Source: Geomonas paludis (GTDB taxonomy: Bacteria > Desulfobacterota > Desulfuromonadia > Geobacterales > Geobacteraceae). Taken from it: a stretch of 64,000 nucleotides of DNA. The position numbers and the translations under genes were made by a program. The DNA is taken from NCBI RefSeq assembly GCF_014193585.1, contig NZ_BLXY01000009.1:1-64000 (forward strand), in the 5' to 3' direction. Shown piece by piece: positions 7,665-16,188 of this stretch. The notes below the pieces were generated by a model. That model worked only from the letters and a program-made list of their open reading frames with translations, had not been told where the DNA came from and did no database searches. How positions within the stretch are numbered: position 1 is the first letter of the stretch; each line of letters opens with the position of its first letter.

Positions 7665-8978
7665 ATCTGCCTTTTCCTTTTCCTGCCTCTTCACAATCCG
7701 CACCTGGGTGATGCCGGTGCGCGTCACTTCTTCGCAGGTCAACAGGTACTCACCTAACTCGACCTTCTCACCCTGCTCCGGGAAGCGCCCGATCCGGTCC
7801 AGGATCAGCCCCGCCAGCGTGTCGTAGGGAAGATCCTCGCCCAGGTCCACCTCCAGGAGGTCCTCGAGATCGGAAATGGATATCAGGGCGTCGACGAGGA
7901 AGCTGCCGTCCGCGAGTATTTGCACCCGGCTCGGCTCCCCGACGTCATGCTCGTCCTCGATCTCGCCCACCAACTCCTCGAGCAGATCCTCGGTGGTCAC
8001 GATACCGCTGATGCTGCCGTACTCGTCCACCACAAAGGCCATGTGCACCCGCGTTTTCTGCATCTCCTTCAGCAGCTCGCTCACCTTCTTCCCCTCGGGG
8101 ACGAAGACCGGCGGGCGGACGATGGAGCGGATGTCGAAGCCGGGCTCGCGCACCATGCGCCCCAAAAGGTCCTTGCCGTGGATGAAACCCACCGTCTCCT
8201 CGATACTGCCGAGATAAACGGGGTAGCGCGAATACATGTTGTCCAGCACCCCGTTCAGGATCTCCTCGTTGGAGAGGTTGAGGTCGAAGGCGACCACGCG
8301 GGTGCGCGGCACCATCACCTCGCGCACCGCGGTGTGGGTGAAGTCGAAGAGGTTGTCGATGAAGGTGTGCTCGGTCTCGCTGAAGATGCCGCTCTCGTGT
8401 CCCTCGGCCACGATGTGCTGCACCTCCTCGCGGGTCATGAACGCCTTTCCCTCCCCCTTCAGTCCGAACAGGGCCAGTGTCGCCTTGGTAGAAAAGCTCA
8501 GCACGGAAACGAGCACCGACGCTACCCGCGCCAGGAAGTTGATGGTGTTTACCACCCGCAGGGCGACCGGCTCGGCGTATTGCAGGCCGATGGTCTTGGG
8601 GACCAGTTCCCCCAGGATCAGTTGCAGATAGGAAATGGCGCTGACCACGATGCCGATGGCAAGCGGCTCGGCGGCGTTGCGGACCATGGTGATGGACGAG
8701 ACCTGCAGCACGGGGCGGATGTAGTCCACGGCGATGACGCCGCCCACCGCCGAAGCGGTCGAACCGACCACGGTGACCCCGATCTGGACGATGGCCAGCA
8801 GGCGGTGCGGGTCCCTTTGCAGCGACTCCACCAGCGCGGCCCGCTGGTTACCCAGGGTGACCAGTTGCGCGACCCTGCTTTTGCGAATGGAGATGATGGC
8901 GAATTCGGCGCAGGCGAAAAACCCGTTCAGCAGGATGAGGACGGCGATGACCAGCAGTTCGACAAAGACGGTGTCCAA
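7662..8978 (-). CDS. CorC/HlyC-type protein (DUF21-CBS pair-transporter-associated domain)
   Basis: 438 aa. An N-terminal DUF21/CNNM membrane domain has four hydrophobic segments (about 1-180, beginning FVELLVIAVLILLNGFFACA), followed by two CBS domains (about 215-335, including DEYGSISGIVTTEDLLEELVG) and the C-terminal transporter-associated domain. Members are linked to Mg2+/Co2+ transport or resistance. The start is a TTG at 8976-8978 with GGAGGG a few bases upstream. It converges on terC across the hexamer array. Confidence 0.92.
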   Translation of the reverse strand: MDTVFVELLVIAVLILLNGFFACAEFAIISIRKSRVAQLVTLGNQRAALVESLQRDPHRLLAIVQIGVTVVGSTASAVGGVIAVDYIRPVLQVSSITMVRNAAEPLAIGIVVSAISYLQLILGELVPKTIGLQYAEPVALRVVNTINFLARVASVLVSVLSFSTKATLALFGLKGEGKAFMTREEVQHIVAEGHESGIFSETEHTFIDNLFDFTHTAVREVMVPRTRVVAFDLNLSNEEILNGVLDNMYSRYPVYLGSIEETVGFIHGKDLLGRMVREPGFDIRSIVRPPVFVPEGKKVSELLKEMQKTRVHMAFVVDEYGSISGIVTTEDLLEELVGEIEDEHDVGEPSRVQILADGSFLVDALISISDLEDLLEVDLGEDLPYDTLAGLILDRIGRFPEQGEKVELGEYLLTCEEVTRTGITQVRIVKRQEKEKAD

Positions 8979-9048
8979 TGACCCTCCAGGTTAGTTCATG
9001 GCCCGCCCGCGATTGTTCCACGGGCGTACCAAAATTCAACAGTTGCTC

Positions 9049-9077
9049 ATTTTCAACGCTAACCGCCACCTTGTCAA
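9049..9077 (-). promoter_or_regulatory. Possible sigma70 promoter of the CorC-like gene
   Basis: A consensus -35 TTGACA, a 17-base spacer and a weak -10 GAAAAT lie about 70-100 bases upstream of the TTG start. The -35 is perfect but the -10 matches only four of six. Confidence 0.4.
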
Positions 9078-9189
9078 CCTTTTGATGGAGTAAACGGTAC
9101 AAGCGCGCGGGCAGGAGGTCGACGGCAAGGTCTCCAAGAGCTTCGCCCCCTCCCTCGACGGGCCTGCGCGCCGTAGCGCTTCGTCCCGC

Positions 9190-9234
9190 GAAGGGGGGCG
9201 GGGGGAGGGGGGCGGGGGGTGGGTGAAGCCGCAA
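9190..9234. repeat. G-rich dispersed repeat family C, copy 1
   Basis: Runs of five to six G (GGGGGGCGGGGGGAGGGG and GGCGGGGGGTGGGTGAAGCC) lie here. The reverse complement of 24165-24210 contains the same GGGGGGCGGGGGGTGGGTGA segment. The G runs could form a quadruplex. Confidence 0.6.
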
Positions 9235-9278
9235 GACCTGGAAATGATGACAGCAGGGGTGAGGACCCTATCCTACCC

Positions 9279-9309
9279 AAAAAAACAGCGACCACTGTTG
9301 TGGCCGCTG
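9279..9309 (-). terminator. Intrinsic terminator after the CheX-like gene
   Basis: On the minus strand CAGCGGCCAC and GTGGTCGCTG form a ten-pair stem with a four-base loop and one mismatch, followed by seven T. It lies 27 bases after the stop of the CheX-like gene. Confidence 0.85.
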
Positions 9310-9335
9310 CCGGTAGACACGCATGAAGAGAAACG

Positions 9336-9836
9336 CTACTTGCCGATCTTGAACGAGAGCAGGAAACGCTCCTCGCCGCAGACAAAGGGCATGACCAGCG
9401 ATTCGGCACTGGAGATGCTCTCCAGGGCGTAGTCGTTGCCGTAGATCACGGTCGGTATGGAGAGGTTGATGTCGGCGCCCTTGGGGGAGAAGATGTGCTT
9501 CACGTCCCCCCCCACCATGTTGGCGATCTCGCCCATGGCATCGTTGACATCCTCGTCGACCTCGGTGACGTCCATCCCCAGCATATTGGAAGTGACCTGC
9601 AGGGCCAGCTTCTTGGGGCAGTGGATGGCCAGGATGCCGGAGTGGCTGCCGGCCAGGCCCACCATGCTGGTCACCGTCTCGTGAAAGGTCAAGACCGGTT
9701 CAGCCAGGGGAGGCTCGTCGACCACCTCCAGCATCACCATGGTGGAGAAGACCCCCTTGGTTATATCCGCAATCGTTTTCCTGACTTCGTCCTCGGTGGT
9801 GTTGGCCTCGCTGAGTACCGCTGCATCAAGCCCCAT
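9336..9836 (-). CDS. CheX-like chemotaxis phosphatase-family protein
   Basis: 166 aa, cytoplasmic. The segment MGEIANMVGGDVK (Glu103 and Asn106) matches the ExxN catalytic motif by which CheX/CheC/FliY proteins dephosphorylate CheY-P. The alpha/beta fold and length (about 155-170 aa) fit CheX. GAGGATGG precedes the ATG. It stands alone with its own terminator and no chemotaxis genes beside it, so its response regulator target is encoded elsewhere. Confidence 0.85.
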   Translation of the reverse strand: MGLDAAVLSEANTTEDEVRKTIADITKGVFSTMVMLEVVDEPPLAEPVLTFHETVTSMVGLAGSHSGILAIHCPKKLALQVTSNMLGMDVTEVDEDVNDAMGEIANMVGGDVKHIFSPKGADINLSIPTVIYGNDYALESISSAESLVMPFVCGEERFLLSFKIGK

Positions 9837-9957
9837 GTTCCATCCTCCTCACCGCATCGATTAGGTAGCGTAGTCCAGCACCTGACAAAAGAAGACCAGG
9901 TAGATAAAGATGCGTATAAATGCATTCGGCAGGAAAGCGCCCGTCTTTAGCGAATTT

Positions 9958-11163
9958 TTAACAGACCGGGAAATCACCGCGGGCCAGGGCTTGGCAGAAC
10001 TCCGTGATGCCCGCTAGTTGGCGCTGCATGACCTCCCGCACCTCCCCCTCGACCTCGGTGACGCTGCGTCCGGGTTCCATGACCAGTTGGGCACTGGCCA
10101 TCTGCGGGCGGTCCACCGGCTCGCCGATCCGGCTCAGCAGCATGATGTAGGCCCCTTGCACGCCGGCCACCGACTTGCAGATCTCACGGGCCATCCGGTG
10201 CGACAGCACGTTGTAGATCTTGCCGACGTGGCTCATGGGATTTTTACCCGCGGCGGCCTCGGTGCCGATGGCGCGCGCAATGGGGATCAGGCCGTTGACG
10301 CGGTTGCCCCGCCCGACCTGCCCGGAATCGGCGTCCTCGGCGGAGGTGCCCAAGAGCGAGAGGTAGACGCCGGCCAGGCCGCGCCCGGCCTGGTCCAGCG
10401 TGTTGTAGTGCACCCGGACCCGCCCGAAGCCGCGGCACCCTTGCTCCAGGAACTCCCGCATCGCAGTGTCGACGGCCTGCTTTCTTTCGAAGTACTCCCG
10501 CTCAGACCGGATCCGCTCGGCAAGAAGCGGCATGGCGACGGTGAGATCGAGTTCGTCCCCGTTTCGGAGCCCCATCACCTTGACATCCTCGCCGGTCTCG
10601 GGAAAGAGCGTCTTGAACCGCGCGCTGTTCAATTCACGCTCCAGGGTGAGCACGGCGTGCTCGGTCGGGCTCAGGGGGTAGTAGCCGACGGCGGCCGAGG
10701 TATCGTTGGCTCCCCTGACCTCTCCGGGACGCGCGAAGATGTCGGTCAACTCCAGCGAACCCGGGGCCAGCTTCAGGCGGTAGCGGACATGGCGCTCGGG
10801 GTCAACGTGCCGCAGGTTGCGGGAGATCCAGGTCTTCGCGGCTGCGACCGCGATGTCGTGCACCGGGATCTCCCTGCCTGCCATGCTGAAGGTGGCCCGG
10901 TCGCCGATGGTCAGTTCCATCGGCTCGATCACCTCGCCGCCGCCGAAGCGCATTTGCACGCGGCCGGCGGCCAGGAGCCCCTTGTCGATGTTGTGATGCA
11001 GGATGGTGCCGAACTCGGAGAGATAAGCCTGGGACAGCGCGACCGAGATGGAGTCCATGATGCAGTCGCAGATCTGGTCGGGGTGGCCGGTCCCCTTGCG
11101 CTCCACCATCTCGACCCGCTGCTGCGTCACCTGCGTGCCGTGAAATTCTTCCACCACCAGCAT
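9958..11163 (-). CDS. Archaeal-type S-adenosylmethionine synthetase (MAT)
   Basis: 401 aa. It makes S-adenosylmethionine from methionine and ATP. The sequence belongs to the archaeal-type family rather than bacterial MetK: VEMVERKGTGHPDQICDCI near residue 17, HHNIDKGLLAAG, the acidic GRVQMRFGGGEVIEP and the C-terminal NPMSHVGKIYNVLSH are typical; length (about 400 aa) fits. The ATG at 11163 is preceded by GGAGGAAAGGGG; the longer open frame upstream has no signals. It is monocistronic, with repeat family A upstream. Some bacteria carry this enzyme alone or besides MetK; which applies here cannot be told. Confidence 0.93.
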   Translation of the reverse strand: MLVVEEFHGTQVTQQRVEMVERKGTGHPDQICDCIMDSISVALSQAYLSEFGTILHHNIDKGLLAAGRVQMRFGGGEVIEPMELTIGDRATFSMAGREIPVHDIAVAAAKTWISRNLRHVDPERHVRYRLKLAPGSLELTDIFARPGEVRGANDTSAAVGYYPLSPTEHAVLTLERELNSARFKTLFPETGEDVKVMGLRNGDELDLTVAMPLLAERIRSEREYFERKQAVDTAMREFLEQGCRGFGRVRVHYNTLDQAGRGLAGVYLSLLGTSAEDADSGQVGRGNRVNGLIPIARAIGTEAAAGKNPMSHVGKIYNVLSHRMAREICKSVAGVQGAYIMLLSRIGEPVDRPQMASAQLVMEPGRSVTEVEGEVREVMQRQLAGITEFCQALARGDFPVC

Positions 11164-11280
11164 GGTCTTCCCCTTTCCTCCCGGCGGGCACGGGTTGCGG
11201 CCGCGCGGGCAACCCGAAAATAGTAGCCGAAAAAGGTGAGGGCGCAATTGGAGGCGGAAAGGCGGTGTTCACATCACGAT

Positions 11281-11394
11281 CCCCTCTCCCCCCGGGAGAG
11301 GGGTAGGGGTGAGGGCGCAGCAACTGCCACCGGTCTCACTATGTGGCAGCGCCCTCACCCGCCCTGCGGGCACCCTCTCCCGGAGGGCGAGGGG
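11281..11394. repeat. Dispersed repeat family A, copy 2 (inverted pair)
   Basis: Arms CCCTCTCCCCCCGGGAGAGG with GGTGAGGGC (11282-11316) and GCCCTCACCCGCCCTGCGGG with CACCCTCTCCCGGAGG (11351-11392), separated by about 35 bases. Located between MAT and fxsA genes. Confidence 0.85.
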
Positions 11395-11451
11395 GAGAAC
11401 TTGGCAAAGGTTCTGTTTTCAGCGGGATTGGAGCGGGTGTTGGGGAAAGGG

Positions 11452-11847
11452 TCAGAAGTGGCGGCGCATCACGAAGCCGCCGCGGGAGATTTTGTTCTGC
11501 AGCCACAGGCCGAGCCATAGCTTGATCAAGCGCCTGGTGGCCGGGACGAGGAAGAAGATGCCGAGAAAATCGGTGAAGAAGCCGGGCGTGGTAAGGAGGA
11601 CTCCCCCGATGAAGATGAGGGCGCCGTCGAGAAGCTGCGCGGCGGGGAGCCGCCCCTGGGAGAGCTCGTCGCGGATCTGCGTAAGCACCCTACCCCCCTG
11701 GTGCCGGATCAGCCAAGCGCCGGTCAGGCTCATGAGGAGCAGGATGGCGACCGTGGCCACGCCGCCGATCACCTGGCCCACCTTGATGATCAGGTAGATC
11801 TCGACCACCGGCACGATGAGGAGAATGAGGAACAGTCTGAAGAACAT
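11452..11847 (-). CDS. fxsA: FxsA-family membrane protein
   Basis: 131 aa. The N-terminal RLFLILLIVPVVEIYLII segment, a second hydrophobic stretch (VIGGVATVAILLLMSLTGAW), then the RHQGGRVLTQIRDELSQG and LLTTPGFFTDFLG motifs are those of FxsA, the E. coli inner-membrane protein whose overproduction relieves exclusion of phage T7 by the F plasmid. Its normal role is not established. It follows the NtrX-like regulator after 9 bases and is the last gene of that operon. Confidence 0.88.
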   Translation of the reverse strand: MFFRLFLILLIVPVVEIYLIIKVGQVIGGVATVAILLLMSLTGAWLIRHQGGRVLTQIRDELSQGRLPAAQLLDGALIFIGGVLLTTPGFFTDFLGIFFLVPATRRLIKLWLGLWLQNKISRGGFVMRRHF

Positions 11848-11856
11848 GGCGCCCCG

Positions 11857-13230
11857 CTACTTCTTCATGTCGATGCCGTAGCTCTTGATCTTACGGTGCA
11901 GGTTGCTCCGCTCCAGTTCGATCGCCTCGGCGGTCTTGGAGACGTTCCAGTCGTTCTCCTCGAGCTTTTGCATGATGAACTCGCGCTCGAACTCCTCGCG
12001 CGCCTCCCTGAGGCTGGAGAGCTCCAGCACGCTGTCCAGCTTCCCCCCCGCCTCTTCCCGGCCGCCGGGCGAGACGAAGTCGTCGGGGAGATGGTTCATG
12101 GTGATGGTGCCGCCGGGGGTCATGATCACCAGGCGCTCCACGATGTTCTTCAACTCGCGCACGTTGCCGGGCCAGTCGTAGCGCTTGAGCGACTCCATCG
12201 CCTCCGGGACGATCCGCTTGCGCTCGCGTCCCTCCTGGTCGCAGAAGGCGTCCAGGAAGTAGCCGGCCAGAAGCGGGATGTCCTCGCGGCGGTCGCGCAA
12301 CGGCGGGACCTTGAAGGGGACCACGTTGAGCCGGTAGTAGAGGTCCTCGCGGAAGGTGCCGTTCTTGATCTCCTCCTCGAGGAGCTTGTTGGTGGCGGCG
12401 ACGATGCGCACGTCCACCTCCAGGGTCCGGGTTCCCCCCACCCTTTCGAACTTCTTCTCCTGCAGGATGCGCAGCACCTTGGCCTGGGTCTTGAGCGACA
12501 TGTCGCCGATCTCGTCCAGGAACAGGGTGCCGCCGTCGGCCAGGTCGAACTTCCCCTTCTTCTGCGCCACGGCGCCGGTGAAGGCCCCCCGCTCGTGGCC
12601 GAACAGTTCGCTCTCGATCAGCTCCTCCGGGATGGCGGCGCAGTTGATCTCGATGAAGGGCTTGTCGCGGCGCTGGCTGTGGTAGTGGACCGAGCGGGCC
12701 ACCAGTTCCTTGCCGGTGCCGTTCTCGCCGGTGATGAGGACCGAGGCGTTGGTGGGGGCGACCAGCCGGATCTGCTCGGCCAGTTGCTGCATGGCGGCCG
12801 ATTGGCCGATCATCTCGTGCCCCTGCTGCACCTGCCCCCTGAGGGCCGCGTTCTCCTCCTTCAGGCGGTTCATGGAGAGCGCGTTCTCCACGGTCACCAC
12901 CACCTTCTCCAGGGAAAGCGGCTTCTCGATGAAGTCGTAGGCGCCCAGCTTGGTGGACTTGACCGCGGTCTCGATGGTGCCGTGCCCGCTCATCATGATC
13001 ACGTTGAGGGTCGGGTGCTGCTCCTTCAGGCGCTTGAGCGTCTCGATGCCGTCCATCCGGGGCATCCAGATGTCCAGGAGCACGAGTCCGGGAAGCTCCT
13101 TCTGGCACAGGGCGAGCGCCTCGGTCCCGTCCGCCGCGCACACGGTGCGGTACCCCTCGTCCTCGAGGATGCCGGCCAGGGAGGAGCGGATCCCCTCCTC
13201 GTCATCGACTATCAGAATGGTCTCGGTCAT
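11857..13230 (-). CDS. Sigma54-dependent response regulator, NtrX/NtrC class
   Basis: 457 aa. Receiver (1-120) with Asp53 in LLDIWMPRMD and Lys103 in FIEKP; AAA+ domain (about 140-375) with Walker A GENGTGKE (168-175), the sigma54-contacting GAFTGA loop (215-220) and Walker B GGTLFLDEIG; Fis-type DNA-binding tail ending ERSNLHRKIKSYGI. It activates sigma54 promoters by ATP hydrolysis when phosphorylated. The tail and receiver resemble NtrX. No cognate kinase is adjacent; it sits between an aminotransferase and fxsA with gaps of 11 and 9 bases. Confidence 0.93.
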   Translation of the reverse strand: MTETILIVDDEEGIRSSLAGILEDEGYRTVCAADGTEALALCQKELPGLVLLDIWMPRMDGIETLKRLKEQHPTLNVIMMSGHGTIETAVKSTKLGAYDFIEKPLSLEKVVVTVENALSMNRLKEENAALRGQVQQGHEMIGQSAAMQQLAEQIRLVAPTNASVLITGENGTGKELVARSVHYHSQRRDKPFIEINCAAIPEELIESELFGHERGAFTGAVAQKKGKFDLADGGTLFLDEIGDMSLKTQAKVLRILQEKKFERVGGTRTLEVDVRIVAATNKLLEEEIKNGTFREDLYYRLNVVPFKVPPLRDRREDIPLLAGYFLDAFCDQEGRERKRIVPEAMESLKRYDWPGNVRELKNIVERLVIMTPGGTITMNHLPDDFVSPGGREEAGGKLDSVLELSSLREAREEFEREFIMQKLEENDWNVSKTAEAIELERSNLHRKIKSYGIDMKK

Positions 13231-13241
13231 GGTGGTCCCTT

Positions 13242-14435
13242 CTATCCCGGGAGGCCCGCCTCTTTGGCCAGCTCGCGCCAGGCGGGGATGCTGCGCTCGA
13301 TCATCCCCTGGTCAACGCAGTAGGCGATGCGGAAGAAGCCGGGGGCTCCGAAACCGGCGCCGGGCACCAGCAGGATGCGGTGCTTCTGCGCCATCTTGAC
13401 GAACTCGACGTCGTCGGCCAGCGGCGACTTCGGGAACAGGTAGAAGGCGCCGTCGGGCTTGACCATGGAGAAGCCCATGCCGGTGAGAGCGTTGTAGAGC
13501 AGGTCGCGCTTGACCCGGTAGGCCTCGATGTCTACCGAGACGTGCTGCAGCCCGGCCACCAGGCGCTGCATCAGGGCCGGCGCGTTCACAAAGCCGAGCA
13601 CGCGGTTGGAGAACACCGCCCCTTCCATGAACTGGTCCACGTTGTTCATGTTCGGGCTGGCGGCCAGGTAGCCGATGCGCTCGCCGGGGAGCGCCAGGTC
13701 TTTCGAGTGCGAGGTGACGATGACCGAGTTCTGGACGTAGCGGAAGATGTTGGGAACGCTCTTGCCGTCGTAGGCGATGCGCGCGTAGGGCTCGTCGGAG
13801 ATGACCAGGATCTGCCTCCCCAGTTCCGCTTCCTTGGCAGCCACCATCTCGCCCAAGGCCTTGAGGCTCTCGGCGGGGTAGATGACGCCGGTCGGGTTGT
13901 TCGGCGAGCAGATGATGATGGCGCGGGTCCTGTCGGTCACCGCCGCGGCGATGGCCGGGATGTCGAGCTGGAAGGTCTCGCGGTCGGTCCAGACTTCGAC
14001 CGGCACGCCGCCGTGGTTGTCGATGTAGAAGCGGTACTCCACGAAGAACGGGGTCAAGAGGATCACCTCGTCGCCGGGGTTGAGGATGGTCTTCAGCACC
14101 ACGTTGAGGGCGCCGCCGGCGCCGCAGGTCATCACCACCTGGCTCCCCTGCACCGGGAGATCGGAGGCGGCGGCGAGCATGCGCGCCACGGCGTTTCTCG
14201 TCTCCGGGTAGCCGGCGTTGTTCATGTAGCGGTGCATGCCCGGGACCGGCTGCTTGGCGAGCTTCAGGAACTCGTCCTGGAACGCCGCGGGGGGCTCGAC
14301 GTCGGGGTTCCCCAGGGTGAAGTCGTAGACCTTGTCGGCGCCGTACTCCTTCCTGAGCTTCTCACCCTCCTCGAACATCTTCCTGATCCACGACGATTTC
14401 GCAATAAATCCGGCGATCTTATCAGCGACGGGCAT
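13242..14435 (-). CDS. Class I/II PLP-dependent aminotransferase
   Basis: 397 aa. Fold-type I aminotransferase with CSPNNPTGVIYP (about 176-187), DEPYARIAY (about 214-222) and the PLP lysine Lys245 in SHSKDLALPGERIGY. Such enzymes move amino groups from aspartate, alanine or aromatic amino acids to 2-oxoglutarate; the substrate cannot be set from sequence. GGAGGGGATGC precedes the ATG. First gene of the operon with the NtrX-like regulator and fxsA, and divergent from the sulfhydrylase-family gene at 14616. Confidence 0.9.
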   Translation of the reverse strand: MPVADKIAGFIAKSSWIRKMFEEGEKLRKEYGADKVYDFTLGNPDVEPPAAFQDEFLKLAKQPVPGMHRYMNNAGYPETRNAVARMLAAASDLPVQGSQVVMTCGAGGALNVVLKTILNPGDEVILLTPFFVEYRFYIDNHGGVPVEVWTDRETFQLDIPAIAAAVTDRTRAIIICSPNNPTGVIYPAESLKALGEMVAAKEAELGRQILVISDEPYARIAYDGKSVPNIFRYVQNSVIVTSHSKDLALPGERIGYLAASPNMNNVDQFMEGAVFSNRVLGFVNAPALMQRLVAGLQHVSVDIEAYRVKRDLLYNALTGMGFSMVKPDGAFYLFPKSPLADDVEFVKMAQKHRILLVPGAGFGAPGFFRIAYCVDQGMIERSIPAWRELAKEAGLPG

Positions 14436-14615
14436 GCATCCCCTCCTTGGTTTTGGTGTCCAGTTTTATTAACACATTACGGAAAACGGGGCAAGGCGTA
14501 TTCCCCCCTCGGATCAGGCCACCAAAGCACCATTCTAATATTTCCCTGCAACGGCCGTGACAATCATGCTATAGTGCGGCCCTTGTCTTGCTATATGACT
14601 CACGAAGGAGGAACC

Positions 14616-15899
14616 ATGAAGAAGAATTGGCGCATCGAGACCCAGGCGATCCAGGAGGGCTTCACCCCGAAGGACGGCGACCCGCGCATCCTGCCCATCT
14701 ACCAGAGCACGACCTTCAAGTTTTCCAGCGCCGAGCACGTGGCCAAGCTGTTCGACCTCGAGGTGGGCGGGCATTTCTACACCCGGCTTTCCAACCCCAC
14801 CGCCGAAGGATTCGAGACGAAGATCGCCGCCATGGAGGGGGGAGTCGCGGCCATGGCGACCTCCAGCGGCCAGGCGGCCTCTACCCTGGCGGTCATGAAC
14901 ATCTGCCAGGCGGGCCAGCACGTGGTCGCCGCCAGCACCCTGTACGGCGGCACCTACTCGCTCTTTGCCAACACCTTCCCGAAAATGGGGATCGAGGTCA
15001 CCTTCGTCGATCCCGAGGCCGACGAGGCGACCATCGTTGCCGCATTCCGCCCCGAGACCCGCTGCCTGTTCGGTGAGACCATCGGCAACCCCGGCCTCAA
15101 CATCCTCGACTTCGACAAGTTCTCCCGCATCGCGAAGAAGATGCAGGTGCCCCTCATCATCGACAACACCTTCCCGACCCCGTACCTGTGCCGGCCGCTC
15201 GAGCACGGCGCCGACATCGTGATCCACTCGGCCACCAAGTACATCGACGGGCACGCGACCAGCGTGGGCGGCGTCATCGTGGACAGCGGCAACTTCGACT
15301 GGGGCAACGGCAAGTACCCCGAAATGACCGAGCCGGATGAGAGCTACCACGGCCTGCAGTACCTGAAGACCTTCGGCAAGCTCGCCTACATCGTGAAGGC
15401 GCGCGTGCAGCTCATGCGCGACATCGGTCCCTGCCCGGCCCCGATGAACGCCTTCCTGTTCAACCTGGGGCTTGAGACGCTGCCGCTGCGCATGCAGCGC
15501 CACTCCGAGAACGCCCTCGCGCTCGCCAGGTTCCTGGAGAAGCACGAGGCGGTGTCCTGGGTGAGCTACCCGGGACTGGAGAGCCACAAGAGCTACGCCC
15601 GGGCGCAGAAGTACCTCCCCAAGGGGGCGAGCGGCGTGCTCACCTTCGGCATCAAGGGTGGCGCCGCGGCGGGCAAGAAGTTCATGGAGAGCTGCCAGCT
15701 GGTCGCACTCGTGGTGCACGTGGGCGATGCGAGGAGCTGCGTGCTGCACCCGGCCAGCACGACGCACCGCCAGCTTTCCGAAGAGCAGCAGATCGCTTCA
15801 GGGGTTACTCCCGACCTGATCCGGCTCTCGGTGGGGATCGAGCACATCGACGACCTGATCGAGGATGTGGACCAGGCGCTGGCGGCGAGCCAGAAGTAA
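14616..15899 (+). CDS. Cys/Met metabolism PLP enzyme: O-acetylhomoserine sulfhydrylase or methionine gamma-lyase
   Basis: 427 aa. The Cys/Met metabolism family signature is complete: YTRLSNPT near residue 55, SSGQAAST, ETIGNPGLNILDF, the DNTFPTPYLCRP segment and PLP lysine Lys208 in IHSATKYIDGH; the C-terminal RLSVGIEHIDDLIED is typical. Length (about 430 aa) favours O-acetylhomoserine aminocarboxypropyltransferase, which makes homocysteine or methionine from sulfide or methanethiol, over the about 400-aa gamma-lyases. AAGGAGGAACC precedes the ATG. Single gene with a palindromic terminator about 190 bases downstream. Confidence 0.9.
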   Translation: MKKNWRIETQAIQEGFTPKDGDPRILPIYQSTTFKFSSAEHVAKLFDLEVGGHFYTRLSNPTAEGFETKIAAMEGGVAAMATSSGQAASTLAVMNICQAGQHVVAASTLYGGTYSLFANTFPKMGIEVTFVDPEADEATIVAAFRPETRCLFGETIGNPGLNILDFDKFSRIAKKMQVPLIIDNTFPTPYLCRPLEHGADIVIHSATKYIDGHATSVGGVIVDSGNFDWGNGKYPEMTEPDESYHGLQYLKTFGKLAYIVKARVQLMRDIGPCPAPMNAFLFNLGLETLPLRMQRHSENALALARFLEKHEAVSWVSYPGLESHKSYARAQKYLPKGASGVLTFGIKGGAAAGKKFMESCQLVALVVHVGDARSCVLHPASTTHRQLSEEQQIASGVTPDLIRLSVGIEHIDDLIEDVDQALAASQK

Positions 15900-15941
15900 C
15901 CGGGAACGCAGAAGTAAGGGGCAGCGCGGCCGAGGGAAAAG

Positions 15942-16037
15942 CCCTCACCCGGCCTGCGGCCACCCTCTCCCGGAGGGCGAGGGGGTGGGATGCCTTCTCC
16001 CCCCGGGAGAAGGTGCCCCGAAGGGGCGGATGAGGGC
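15942..16037. repeat. Dispersed repeat family A, copy 3 (inverted pair, variant)
   Basis: CCCTCACCCGGCCTGCGGCC with ACCCTCTCCCGGAGGGCGAG (15942-15984) is followed by an inverted arm CTTCTCCCCCCGGGAGAAGG with TGCCCCGAAGGGGCGGATGA. The second arm has GAGAAGG instead of GAGAGGG with matching changes on both sides of its hairpin. Confidence 0.8.
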
Positions 16038-16082
16038 GTCGGCAGCGCCGGCGTTAACGGCCTAACGGCAGACGCAAAATAG

Positions 16083-16113
16083 AAGGGGCGAGTGATTTCC
16101 ACTCGCCCCTTTA
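16083..16113. terminator. Palindromic terminator between convergent genes
   Basis: AAGGGGCGAGTG and CACTCGCCCCTT form a perfect twelve-pair stem with a five-base loop, followed by TTACT. It can serve the sulfhydrylase-family gene (+) and lies after ychJ (-). Confidence 0.75.
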
Positions 16114-16188
16114 CTATTCCAGCCTCAGCAGTTCTTAGGGTCCAGCCTCAGCCTTTCGTCCGGCCTGAGCCGTCTCATCGCGGCTCGA

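Larger units (their letters stand above)
8979..9278. other. Non-coding gap upstream of the CorC-like gene
   Basis: No convincing gene is visible. On the minus strand TTGACA (9072-9077) followed after 17 bases by GAAAAT (9049-9054) could be the promoter of the CorC-like gene. The rest holds a G-rich dispersed repeat at 9190-9234. Confidence 0.5.

Noticed and set aside
7920-8981. A plus-strand open frame opposite the CorC-like gene
   Set aside because: His/Asp/Gln-rich translation without motifs; the minus strand carries CBS and DUF21 domains.
13380-14615. N-terminal extension of the sulfhydrylase-family gene (839-codon frame)
   Set aside because: The extension is antisense to the aminotransferase gene. 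The ATG at 14616 has AAGGAGG and matches the family start.
14436-14615. SAM or other methionine-related riboswitch before the sulfhydrylase-family gene
   Set aside because: No SAM-I or SAM-II core motif or terminator pairing could be found in the 180-base gap.
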